From NCBI GenBank assembly GCA_011390135.1, contig JAABSZ010000070.1, positions 1 through 17,946 on the forward strand: a DNA stretch of 17,946 bases, written 5' to 3'. Below are positions 1-6,117 of the stretch, piece after piece. The notes beneath the pieces are model-generated. The model was not told the DNA's origin and did not search any database. It saw only the letters and a program-made list of their open reading frames with translations. A program made the position numbers and the translations under genes. Within the stretch, counting starts at the first letter, position 1. Each line of letters starts with the position of its first letter. Source of the DNA: JAABSP01 sp011390135 (GTDB taxonomy: Bacteria > Desulfobacterota > Desulfobacteria > Desulfobacterales > JAABSP01).

Positions 1-625
1 GGTCCAGCATTCCGGATGTCAGCAGCGCGGTGTAGATGTCGCCGTGTCCCGGCGGGTTCCACTCCAGATCCGGATCATCGGGCCATTCAGCCGGGGAGAG
101 ATCCGACTGCAGGATTTTGGGAAATTTGTGCTGGAGAAAGGTGATCGGCTTCTGGGGAAGGTCCATCCGGGAGAGGACATCTTCGGTCTCCTGGTGGGTG
201 CTGAAGCTGTTCATCAGCGCAAGGGTGACGCGCCGCTGCCGGGCCATCTCCACGATGATGTCGATGAACCGTTTTCCCTCCTTCACCTCCAGCAGGGATT
301 TAGGGCCCGTGAGGCCCATACTCGTGCCCAGACCCCCGTTCAGGACGATCATCACCGCCTTTTGAAATGCCTCCTTCCCCGATTCTGTATAGGGCCCCAG
401 GTTTTCCGCGCTCTCGACCCTTTCGGGCCCGATCGGCTCGATGTCGCTGTCGGAAATCAGCCCGGTCTCGCCGGTGAGGACTTTTCCATAATAGTGGGCA
501 AAGGTGTCGATGACCACCCGGGGGAGCCCGGCCCCCTCCATCTTCTCGATAAATGCCGGAAGATGACCTTTCGCGTCCGATTTTCCGCTGCTGTTCGCTT
601 TTCCGCTGCTGTTCGGTTTTGCCAT
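1..625 (-). CDS. UTP--glucose-1-phosphate uridylyltransferase (UDPGP family), 5' part only
   Basis: The first 208 codons are present and the gene continues past the left edge. The family makes UDP-glucose from UTP and glucose-1-phosphate in the cytoplasm, feeding glycan and polysaccharide synthesis. The translation shows the nucleotide-binding loop LNGGLGTSMGLTGPKS at about residues 95-110 and EWNPPGHGDIYTAL at about 188-201. Both are hallmarks of the eukaryote-type UDPGP family, not of bacterial GalU. The LNGGLGTSMG form favours UDP-glucose over UDP-N-acetylglucosamine pyrophosphorylase. The ATG at 623-625 is preceded by a good GGGAGGT ribosome binding site. Residues 4-15 are an imperfect repeat (PNSSGK, ANSSGK) made by an 18-bp tandem duplication, giving a flexible N-terminus. 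Its own extended -10 promoter lies just upstream. The frame was read by hand and is open throughout. Confidence 0.9.
   Translation of the reverse strand, partial: MAKPNSSGKANSSGKSDAKGHLPAFIEKMEGAGLPRVVIDTFAHYYGKVLTGETGLISDSDIEPIGPERVESAENLGPYTESGKEAFQKAVMIVLNGGLGTSMGLTGPKSLLEVKEGKRFIDIIVEMARQRRVTLALMNSFSTHQETEDVLSRMDLPQKPITFLQHKFPKILQSDLSPAEWPDDPDLEWNPPGHGDIYTALLTSGMLD
581..616. repeat. 18-bp tandem duplication in the UDPGP gene
   Basis: Two copies of an 18-bp unit beginning ttttccgctgctgttcg (581-598 and 599-616) differ only at the last base. They keep frame and encode consecutive NSSGK motifs near the N-terminus of the UDPGP protein. Confidence 0.85.
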
Positions 626-670
626 AGAGACTGTAACCTCCCTTTTTGCTGTTTTGTCGGTAACGGCTAC

Positions 671-679
671 ATTATACCA
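671..679 (-). promoter_or_regulatory. Extended -10 promoter for the UDPGP gene
   Basis: On the minus strand the sequence reads TGGTATAAT, a perfect extended -10 element (TGnTATAAT). Transcription would start near 664, giving a leader of about 40 nt to the ATG at 625. No convincing -35 hexamer is visible, which is usual for extended -10 promoters. The element abuts the hairpin at 679-717. Confidence 0.55.
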
Positions 680-717
680 CAGGATGGAGGGATATGAAAC
701 GCATCTCTCCATCCTGT
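679..717 (-). terminator. Hairpin between ilvE and the UDPGP gene
   Basis: A 15-bp stem (679-693 with 703-717, one G-U pair) and a 9-nt loop lie 57 bp beyond the ilvE stop. No T-tract follows it on the minus strand, so it may be a weak or factor-assisted terminator, or a transcript-end stabiliser. Its downstream arm touches the extended -10 box of the next gene. Confidence 0.45.
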
Positions 718-774
718 AAAGGTGTCCTGTACGGCTTCGATGCAAATCGTTTTTTTCGAAAAATCCTGTCCGGC

Positions 775-1839
775 CTAGTCCACCGGCACGATCCAGCCAA
801 AGGGGTCTTCGGCTTGGCCGTACTGGATGGCCTTGATCTCGTCGAAGAGCTTTCGGGCCACAGGTCCGACCGCGCCGCGGCCGATGGTGATCACCCGGTC
901 TCCGTATTTCAGCTCGCCCACCGGAGAGATGACCGCGGCCGTTCCGGAGCCGAATATCTCCTGGAGTTTGCCGCTGTCATGGGCTTCCATAACCTCGTCG
1001 ATGCTGATGAGCCGTTCCGTCACCTTCATCCCCCATTTCCGGCCCATCTGCAGCACCGAATCCCGGGTGACTCCCGGCAGGATAGAGCCGTTGAGGATCG
1101 GGGTGATCAGCTCGCCGTCGATGACAAAGAAGATGTTCATGGAGCCGACCTCCTCCACATACTTCTGCTCCACGCCGTCGAGCCAGAGCACCTGGGTGTA
1201 GCCCTTCTTGTGGGCCGCATCGCCGGCCGCAAGGCTTGCCGCATAGTTGCCCGGGGTCTTGTACTCCCCGAGTCCGCCCCGAACCGCGCGGACATGGTTC
1301 CGGGAGACCCAGATCTTGATCGGATTGAAGCCTTCCGCGTAATATGCCCCCACCGGCGAGAGGATCACGAAATACCGGTAGGTGTGGGAGGCCCGAACCC
1401 CGAGAAAGGGGTCCATCGCAATGAGAGTGGGCCGGATGTAGAGGGATGTCTCCTCTGCGCTGGGAATCCACTCCTTCTCCACCCGGAGCAGCTCTTTCAA
1501 TGCCTCCAGCAGAAAGGCTTCATCCAGCTCCGGAATGCAGAGCCCCCTTGCAGAGCGGTTGAACCGGGCAAAGTTCTCCTGGGGCCGGAAGAGCTGGATC
1601 TTTCCCTCTTTTGTCCGGTATCCTTTCAAGCCCTCGAAGATGGCCTGTCCGTAGTGGAGGACCATTGTGGAGGGGTCCATCGTAATAGGGCCGTAGGGCT
1701 CGATCCTGGGATTGTGCCACCCCTTGTCCGGGTTGTAGTCCATGTTTAACATGTGGTCCGTAAAAATAGAGCCGAAGCCGAGCTTGTCGTCATCGGGCTT
1801 CTGTTTCAAATGCTCCGCCTTTTTGATGTTGATCTGCAT
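775..1839 (-). CDS. ilvE: Branched-chain amino acid aminotransferase (PLP fold type IV)
   Basis: This is a 354-residue cytoplasmic enzyme that interconverts leucine, isoleucine and valine with their 2-oxo acids, using glutamate/2-oxoglutarate. Visible family signatures are LHYGQAIFEGLKGYR (about 61-75), RPQENFARFNRSA (about 85-97), the PLP-lysine segment GGLGEYKTPGNYAASL with K194 as the likely Schiff-base lysine, and EVGSMNIFFV, equivalent to EVGTMNIFV of mammalian BCATs. Length and motifs fit the longer eukaryote-like BCAT subgroup rather than the shorter E. coli IlvE. The ATG at 1837-1839 follows an AAGGAGG ribosome binding site. It appears monocistronic, or follows the small membrane protein gene at a distance of 185 bp. 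Confidence 0.95.
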   Translation of the reverse strand: MQINIKKAEHLKQKPDDDKLGFGSIFTDHMLNMDYNPDKGWHNPRIEPYGPITMDPSTMVLHYGQAIFEGLKGYRTKEGKIQLFRPQENFARFNRSARGLCIPELDEAFLLEALKELLRVEKEWIPSAEETSLYIRPTLIAMDPFLGVRASHTYRYFVILSPVGAYYAEGFNPIKIWVSRNHVRAVRGGLGEYKTPGNYAASLAAGDAAHKKGYTQVLWLDGVEQKYVEEVGSMNIFFVIDGELITPILNGSILPGVTRDSVLQMGRKWGMKVTERLISIDEVMEAHDSGKLQEIFGSGTAAVISPVGELKYGDRVITIGRGAVGPVARKLFDEIKAIQYGQAEDPFGWIVPVD

Positions 1840-1998
1840 CTTTTGGTCCTCCTTATAAAGTCTTTGGGTGCATGAATACTAATAGGGTTGAAAACCTCGT
1901 CCATCGGAATTGGAAAGAGCGAAAAAGCCGAAGTAATAAAAGACCCTATACCAGATTTATCTTTCAAATCAAGTACAACTTTGCAGCGGTTGGCCGGA

Positions 1999-2026
1999 AA
2001 AGGAGACCCATCGGTTCTGCTCCTTT
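1999..2026 (-). terminator. Hairpin overlapping the stop of the small membrane protein gene
   Basis: On the minus strand AAAGGAG (2020-2026) pairs with CTCCTTT (1999-2005) across a 14-nt loop and runs into a short T run. The stem begins inside the TAA stop at 2025-2027. The remaining bases up to ilvE (1840-1998) show no gene or clear motif. Confidence 0.45.
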
Positions 2027-2315
2027 ACGATTTCAGCAGCCAGGCCAGCCCTTTGATAACTCCCACAACGGCCGCGCCAATAATGAGAGCCCAGCCGATG
2101 CCGGATAATAAACAGCCCGGGGTCTCCTTGTCGATATATTTCCCCCGGCTGGTATAGCCGGTAAAGCTTCCGATCTCATCCGCGAAGAAGATCAGGATGA
2201 AAACAGAGGCCAGAAATAACCCCATGAGAGCAAGCCCCTCCACTCCGTCGAGGAGAAGGGCGACAATGAGATAGACTGCCGCGATAGGCCAGAAGATCGA
2301 TCTGTTGAACAGCAT
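2025..2315 (-). CDS. Small hydrophobic membrane protein, function unknown
   Basis: I do not recognise this 96-residue protein. It is very hydrophobic, with likely membrane segments at about residues 8-27, 29-46 and 70-93. A short polar loop at about 48-66 (GYTSRGKYIDKETPG) separates the last two. The ATG at 2313-2315 is preceded on the minus strand by a GGGAG ribosome binding site about 8 nt upstream. A hairpin overlaps its stop codon. It lies upstream of ilvE on the same strand but 185 bp away with a probable terminator between, so it is unlikely to be cotranscribed. Reading frame, ribosome binding site and membrane pattern support a real gene, but no role can be assigned. Confidence 0.7.
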   Translation of the reverse strand: MLFNRSIFWPIAAVYLIVALLLDGVEGLALMGLFLASVFILIFFADEIGSFTGYTSRGKYIDKETPGCLLSGIGWALIIGAAVVGVIKGLAWLLKS

Positions 2316-2478
2316 AAAAAAGGCTCCCGGTAAAAAATTCCTACCCCTGCATTACATCTTTTTCCCCATTGATGCTTTCAGCCCCTGCATGATAAGAGAG
2401 ATAAATAACCGTTCAATAAACGTGGATACGGTCCGAACATCAGCGGAGAATATCCGAAAAACGGCTCAAAGGTCAGCC

Positions 2479-2595
2479 ATGTTAAACAGGATCATCAGAG
2501 AAGTCTATATTTTTTTGGGGCTTGTCTTTGCCGCATCAGCCATCTTTACCCTTTTCTACGGGGTTTCTCTGCTCATGCAACTTCTCAGCACCTGA
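2479..2595 (+). CDS. Possible 38-residue single-pass membrane peptide
   Basis: The C-terminal part of a plus-strand frame encodes a 38-residue peptide with one hydrophobic segment (about residues 9-34). I chose the ATG at 2479 because AAAGGT lies 5 nt upstream. The frame opens earlier, at 2305, but that start has no ribosome binding site and would overlap the start of the divergent gene at 2315. A terminator-like hairpin with a long T-rich tract begins exactly at the TGA stop, which supports a transcript ending here. The function is unknown, and it could be a chance ORF in an intergenic region. Confidence 0.4.
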   Translation: MLNRIIREVYIFLGLVFAASAIFTLFYGVSLLMQLLST

Positions 2596-2622
2596 AATCC
2601 TTACGGATTTTTTCCTTCTTTT
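2595..2622 (+). terminator. Rho-independent-type terminator
   Basis: AAATCC-TTAC-GGATTT (2595-2610) forms a 6-bp stem with a 4-nt loop, followed by a T-rich tract. It starts at the last base of the small ORF stop codon. Confidence 0.5.
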
Positions 2623-2627
2623 TTTCT

Positions 2628-2655
2628 TTGAAGATCTCCTTATCTGTGATATAAG
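2628..2655 (+). promoter_or_regulatory. Candidate promoter for the PhaE-like/PilZ pair
   Basis: TTGAAG (2628-2633), a 16-bp spacer and TATAAG (2650-2655) preceded by TGA, which makes an extended -10. Transcription would start near 2662 and leave a leader of about 165 nt before the ATG at 2828. That leader contains a dyad at 2754-2783. Confidence 0.4.
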
Positions 2656-2753
2656 CTTTTACTATCTTTAAATCGCCTCCGCTATCCGCGGTCCTGCCGT
2701 TTTCTACCCGCGTAAGCGCAGCCCTTTTCCTTTCCAATGAAATGACCGAACAT

Positions 2754-2783
2754 GTGTTATATGCATATCCCTGAAGATAACAC
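2754..2783. repeat. Inverted repeat in the leader of the PhaE-like gene
   Basis: GTGTTAT (2754-2760) and ATAACAC (2777-2783) form a perfect 7-bp dyad. A second 10-bp palindrome, ATATGCATAT (2759-2768), overlaps the left arm. It could be an operator or an mRNA leader structure. It does not match the dyad found at the phaR/phaP region. Confidence 0.4.
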
Positions 2784-2827
2784 GAAACAGAAACATTGAC
2801 CCGCGTCTGAAAAAAAAGAGAGGTCTC

Positions 2828-3343
2828 ATGGACAAAAATTTTCTGGAGATGTGGGGGAATTATCTGATCAATCTGGCCAAAGGGCAGCGCCAGATGGAGG
2901 ACATATCCCGGTGGATGGGGAAAGAACCGACCGGCTTTTCGGAATTCTCTTCGGCTTTCCGAAAATTCTACGGCCTCGATTCCCCCAAAGCAGATGCCTC
3001 AAAGCAGAAGGCCGATGTTTCCGAAGCCTGGCGCTCCTCCATCGACACCTTCTGGAAATCCTATCGGGAGTATCTCGACACCATCGGAATGATCCCCAAG
3101 GAGGAACACCTGAAGCTGGTCCGGAAGTATGAGGACCTGAAGAAGAAGGTTGCGGCCTGCGAGGAGACTATCGAGCATCTCAGGATGCTGCTGAATGAGA
3201 AGGGCGGAAGCCAGGGGGAGGTGGTGGAGAAGTTCCAGTCTCTGGTGCAGGACCAGAGTGAGCGGTTTCAGGAGCTGATGCAGGATATGGGGCAGTTTTA
3301 TCAAGGCACAACCCTGATTCCGGAGAATGATGAGAAGAAGTAG
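2828..3343 (+). CDS. PhaE/phasin-like coiled-coil protein
   Basis: The protein has 171 residues, is mostly helical and charged, and has no signal peptide or membrane segment. The N-terminal FLEMWGNYL and the segment from residue 88 (GMIPKEEHLKLVRKYEDLKKKV) resemble the C-terminal layout of PhaE-type synthase subunits. In those, a short IP/VP turn leads into a heptad helix of the form 'LxxxYxDlkkkVxxLe'. The full PhaE in this window ends the same way (VPTLKEMDALYKDIYVLKKRV). Family placement rests on this pattern and on the PHA locus nearby. It is about half the length of the true PhaE, so it may be a granule-associated phasin or accessory subunit. The ATG at 2828 follows GAGAGGT. The PilZ gene starts 28 nt downstream, so the two are probably cotranscribed. 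Confidence 0.6.
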   Translation: MDKNFLEMWGNYLINLAKGQRQMEDISRWMGKEPTGFSEFSSAFRKFYGLDSPKADASKQKADVSEAWRSSIDTFWKSYREYLDTIGMIPKEEHLKLVRKYEDLKKKVAACEETIEHLRMLLNEKGGSQGEVVEKFQSLVQDQSERFQELMQDMGQFYQGTTLIPENDEKK

Positions 3344-3371
3344 AGAACTTGGATGGCAGGAGGCCGGAAAC

Positions 3372-3860
3372 ATGGGAGAAAATGAAGGGAAAACGGACCT
3401 TTTTTGCAACTATCGGGCATTTGGCCGAAAGGGTTGCAGCGCAGTTCCCATCCGCTATTCGCGCTACGACAGTCCCGGAGCCTTTGTCGATGGGATGATG
3501 TTCAATCGGGGAACGGGTGGCATCTATTTCGAGACCGACAAGCTGCTGCCTCCGGGTGCGGATATCTATATCCGTGTAATCAATGGCTCGGCCCAAGTCC
3601 ACGAAAAGGAGGATCTCTATCGCTGCCACGTGATGTGGTGCAAAAAGATCGTTCGGGAAGATGCCGATATCTACGGCGTGGGGGTCCGGTTCCTGATCAA
3701 TACCTGCTCCGAATGCGAGGATACCATTCCTTATGACCAGATCAACCGGACCCGGGATCATCTGCACCTCTGCCCGGACTGCACCAGAAAGCTCGACAGC
3801 CTCCCGGAGGGAGATCTTAGAAAATCGATCGAAGATTATCTTCAGGGGAATGTTCTATAG
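3372..3860 (+). CDS. Degenerate PilZ-domain protein with C-terminal CxxC-18-CxxC motif
   Basis: The protein has 162 residues from the ATG at 3372, chosen because AGGAGG sits 8 nt upstream. An in-frame ATG at 3327 would overlap the preceding gene and lacks a site. Residues about 23-108 look like a PilZ beta-barrel (VPIRYSRYD, FNRGTGGIYFET, YGVGVRF). The c-di-GMP signature is weak: there is no clear RxxxR, and the DxSxxG position reads NRGTGG. Nucleotide binding is therefore doubtful. Residues 112-137 hold CSEC and CPDC separated by 18 residues, suggesting a small zinc ribbon. Pairing with the PhaE-like gene suggests a role at or near PHA granules, which is inference only. A zinc-dependent adaptor unrelated to c-di-GMP is equally possible. 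Confidence 0.75.
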   Translation: MGENEGKTDLFCNYRAFGRKGCSAVPIRYSRYDSPGAFVDGMMFNRGTGGIYFETDKLLPPGADIYIRVINGSAQVHEKEDLYRCHVMWCKKIVREDADIYGVGVRFLINTCSECEDTIPYDQINRTRDHLHLCPDCTRKLDSLPEGDLRKSIEDYLQGNVL

Positions 3861-3864
3861 AAAA

Positions 3865-3912
3865 GGGGCTCATCCCGGTCTTCCATGTTCCGGTCCCATG
3901 CGGGTGAGCCCC
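3865..3912 (-). terminator. Terminator between the convergent PilZ and phaJ genes
   Basis: GGGGCTCA (3865-3872) pairs with TGAGCCCC (3905-3912), and the stem extends by CCC/GGG across a single bulged T. On the minus strand the hairpin is followed by TTTTC, fitting a phaJ terminator. On the plus strand no T-tract follows, but the hairpin may still help end the PilZ transcript. Confidence 0.6.
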
Positions 3913-3960
3913 CAATTCGGCAGGTAAGAAACAGCCTGAGTTCTGTTTTCGCTTTTAAAA

Positions 3961-4389
3961 CTACGCCTTCGGCTTTTTGGGCGGGCTGACCAGGGCCTCT
4001 CCGTCGATGACCACGGTTCCGTCCTGATTGGTGCAGGTGGTCCGGAGCCGGACCCGTTTCTTCTCCTCCAGCAGCTCCGCCACCTCGGCCACAGCGGTTA
4101 TGGTATCCCCGATCCGGACCGGCGCGAGAAAACTCAGACTCTGCTTCATATAGATGCTTCCCGGGCCTGGAAGCTGCATCCCGATCACGGCCGAGATAAA
4201 GCCGGCAGAGAGCATCCCGTGGGCGATCCGCCCCTTGAAGAAGGTCTCTTTGGCGTAGGCTTCATCGATATGTGCGGGGTTGAGATCACCGCTGACCCCG
4301 GCAAAGAGGTAGATGTCCGTCTCCGTCACTGTCTTTGAAAACTGTGCCGTATCGCCCACTTTGAGCTGATCGTAAGTCTTTCCCGCCAT
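3961..4389 (-). CDS. phaJ: (R)-specific enoyl-CoA hydratase, MaoC family (PhaJ)
   Basis: This is a 142-residue single hot-dog domain enzyme. It hydrates trans-2-enoyl-CoA to (R)-3-hydroxyacyl-CoA, linking beta-oxidation to PHA synthesis. The hydratase-2 motif is clear: FAGVSGDLNPAHIDEAYA, with D35 and H40 as the catalytic pair, then GRIAHGMLSAGF and LPGPGSIYMKQSLSFLAPVRIGD. These match the layout of Aeromonas caviae PhaJ, whose catalytic residues are Asp31 and His36. The ATG at 4387-4389 follows AAGGAGG. It is the last gene of the minus-strand PHA series, 146 bp beyond the GAF gene, with a possible promoter of its own. Context makes monomer supply for the two synthases the likely job. Confidence 0.92.
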   Translation of the reverse strand: MAGKTYDQLKVGDTAQFSKTVTETDIYLFAGVSGDLNPAHIDEAYAKETFFKGRIAHGMLSAGFISAVIGMQLPGPGSIYMKQSLSFLAPVRIGDTITAVAEVAELLEEKKRVRLRTTCTNQDGTVVIDGEALVSPPKKPKA

Positions 4390-4414
4390 CTTCTCCTCCT
4401 TTTGTCAGAACCCA

Positions 4415-4442
4415 TTTATACATATACAAAAATCTGATACAA
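4415..4442 (-). promoter_or_regulatory. Candidate promoter for phaJ
   Basis: On the minus strand TTGTAT (4437-4442), a 16-bp spacer and TATAAA (4415-4420) would start transcription near 4408, about 19 nt before the phaJ ATG. It lies within a tandem repeat (4424-4449). Confidence 0.35.
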
Positions 4443-4449
4443 AAACCTG
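4424..4449. repeat. 13-bp tandem direct repeat upstream of phaJ
   Basis: ATACAAAAATCTG (4424-4436) is followed directly by ATACAAAAACCTG (4437-4449), one mismatch in 13. It spans the candidate -35 and spacer of phaJ, so it may be a regulator site or a chance duplication. Confidence 0.7.
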
Positions 4450-4474
4450 CATGAAAAAATCCGCGTCCCCCCGG

Positions 4475-4518
4475 TTCATTTCCGGAAAAAACATGCTTAG
4501 GTGAATTTTGGAAATGAA
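4475..4518. repeat. 9-bp inverted repeat between the GAF gene and phaJ
   Basis: TTCATTTCC (4475-4483) and GGAAATGAA (4510-4518) are perfect inverted repeats with a 26-bp spacer, just past the GAF gene stop. It may be a weak terminator or processing hairpin in the minus-strand transcript. There is no clean T-tract after it. Confidence 0.4.
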
Positions 4519-4535
4519 GATCCCGGCAAATCGCT

Positions 4536-6080
4536 TTAGAACCATGTCCGGTGGCTCCAGATATCCTGCTCCAGATCCTGCTTGTCCTGCTGAAGGGTCA
4601 GGTACATGGAGGCGTTCTGGATGGCAAGCCCCCCCTGGTGGGCCAGCGCGACCGCAAGGATGATCTCGTCATCGGTGAACTCCCGCTTTGTGTCGTTGTA
4701 GAGCCGCATCACCCCCACTACATTCTCCCGCGCGTGGACCGGAACCGTTAGAATGGCGCCGATTCCCTCTTTCCGCTTCTCCTCCCGGTACTGCACCCCC
4801 TCCTCCTCTTCGATGTCTCTGACCACATTGGGCCGCATCTTCAATGCCCGGTTGATGCTCTCCTCCGAAGAGATGGGACCCTTGTCCAGATATTCGTCGC
4901 TCAGGCCGTAGCTCGCGACCAGCTCCAGAGTCTTCTTCTCCTCGTCCAGCAGCCGGATCGAGACGGCCTTGACCCCGAAGACCTCCGCGACGTCGGCCGA
5001 GAGGATGTGGAGGATCTTCTTGATGTCCAGGGTTTCGTTCATGCTCACCGCGAAGTCGTGGAAGATCTCCGTATTCATCCGGATCCGCTTGATGAGATGC
5101 TCCCGTTCGATTGCGATCCCACCCTGGTGGGCAAGCCCCTTGATCATCTTGACGAGATGGTCCTGAAAGCTGCGTTTGATGCCGCTGTAGAGACGCAGTT
5201 CTCCGATCACATTCTCCCGGGACTCGACGGGAACGCAGAGGACCGAGACGATCCCCTCCCGCTGGGATTCCTGCGGGTACTGAAGGCGGGGATCGTTGCT
5301 CACATCCTCGATGATCACCGTTTCAGCTCGAAGTACCTGGGCTACCACCTCGCTCTTCTCCGCAGAGACGGAACCTTTGTTGATGAAGGCTTCGCTCAGG
5401 CCGTAGCTGGCGACCATATCCATCATTTTCGTCTCGGGATTGTACAGGCGGATCGAGACCCCTTTCATGCCGAATGCCTCGCCGATTTCGGCCGACAGAA
5501 TGTGGAAGACCTTCTTCATATCCCGGCTGGTGTTGATGTTGTAGGCCAGATTGAAGAAGAGATCCGCGTTCTTGTTGATCCGCTCGAAAAGGCGGGCATG
5601 CTGGATGGCTACGCCCCCCTGTTCTGCTAAGGCCGTCAGAAATTCGATATCCTCTTCGGAAAAATCCCTCGGCTCTGCGGTATAGAGGGAGAGGACCCCG
5701 ATGCTCTTGCTCTCCACCATCACCGGAACCGCAAGAATGGATGCGATACCTTCGGCCCGTTTGGCCCCGTGATGGTCGAGACGGGGATCTTCTGTGGCCT
5801 CTTTGAATGATAGATAGCCGCCGGCCTCCATCAGTTCCTTGATCGCCTCCTCGATCCTCATCGGCTCCGCGTGCAGGTAATTTTCCGACAGCCCTTTTTG
5901 AGCCACCGGCACGGATATCCCCTGTTCCTCATCGGCCATGAAAAGACATGCGGCCTTTGCGCCCATTGTCGAAATCGCGCTCTCGACAATCAGATCGAGC
6001 AGTTCCTCCTTCCGGAGGGTGGTCCCAAAGGCATTGCTGATTCTGCAAAAGGTCTTGAAGTAGTCGGTGTTCTTGGTCAT
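4536..6080 (-). CDS. Triple-GAF-domain protein, no output domain
   Basis: The protein has 514 residues from the ATG at 6078-6080. I chose this start because AAGGAG lies 9 nt upstream and the phaC tail stops 37 bp before it. Three GAF-like repeats occupy about residues 17-165, 185-335 and 355-505. Each ends in a recognisable block (ILAVPV..SKSIGVLSLYT; VLCVPV..ENVIGELRLYS; ILTVPV..ENVVGVMRLYN) followed by a helix with LAEQGGVAIQHA or LAHQGG.AI. There is no kinase, cyclase or DNA-binding domain. The C-terminus ends in an aromatic peptide (SHRTWF). GAF domains bind small ligands or cofactors; the ligand here is unknown. Its position directly after phaC suggests a sensor or scaffold for PHA synthesis. 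As sequenced, it shares one uninterrupted frame with phaC, which I consider an artefact. Confidence 0.85.
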   Translation of the reverse strand: MTKNTDYFKTFCRISNAFGTTLRKEELLDLIVESAISTMGAKAACLFMADEEQGISVPVAQKGLSENYLHAEPMRIEEAIKELMEAGGYLSFKEATEDPRLDHHGAKRAEGIASILAVPVMVESKSIGVLSLYTAEPRDFSEEDIEFLTALAEQGGVAIQHARLFERINKNADLFFNLAYNINTSRDMKKVFHILSAEIGEAFGMKGVSIRLYNPETKMMDMVASYGLSEAFINKGSVSAEKSEVVAQVLRAETVIIEDVSNDPRLQYPQESQREGIVSVLCVPVESRENVIGELRLYSGIKRSFQDHLVKMIKGLAHQGGIAIEREHLIKRIRMNTEIFHDFAVSMNETLDIKKILHILSADVAEVFGVKAVSIRLLDEEKKTLELVASYGLSDEYLDKGPISSEESINRALKMRPNVVRDIEEEEGVQYREEKRKEGIGAILTVPVHARENVVGVMRLYNDTKREFTDDEIILAVALAHQGGLAIQNASMYLTLQQDKQDLEQDIWSHRTWF

Positions 6081-6117
6081 CTGTGGGGTCTCCTTGGCCC
6101 TTTTTGTTTCCGGTGGC

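Noticed and set aside
44..697. 217-codon plus-strand ORF at the left edge
   Set aside because: The minus strand encodes UDP-glucose pyrophosphorylase with clear motifs, so this is its shadow.
694..1749. 351-codon plus-strand ORF antisense to ilvE
   Set aside because: Antisense shadow. The minus strand has the full aminotransferase signature.
2305..2478. Longer start (2305) for the small plus-strand ORF
   Set aside because: It would overlap the start codon and ribosome binding region of the divergent gene, lacks a ribosome binding site, and adds a non-hydrophobic, low-quality segment.
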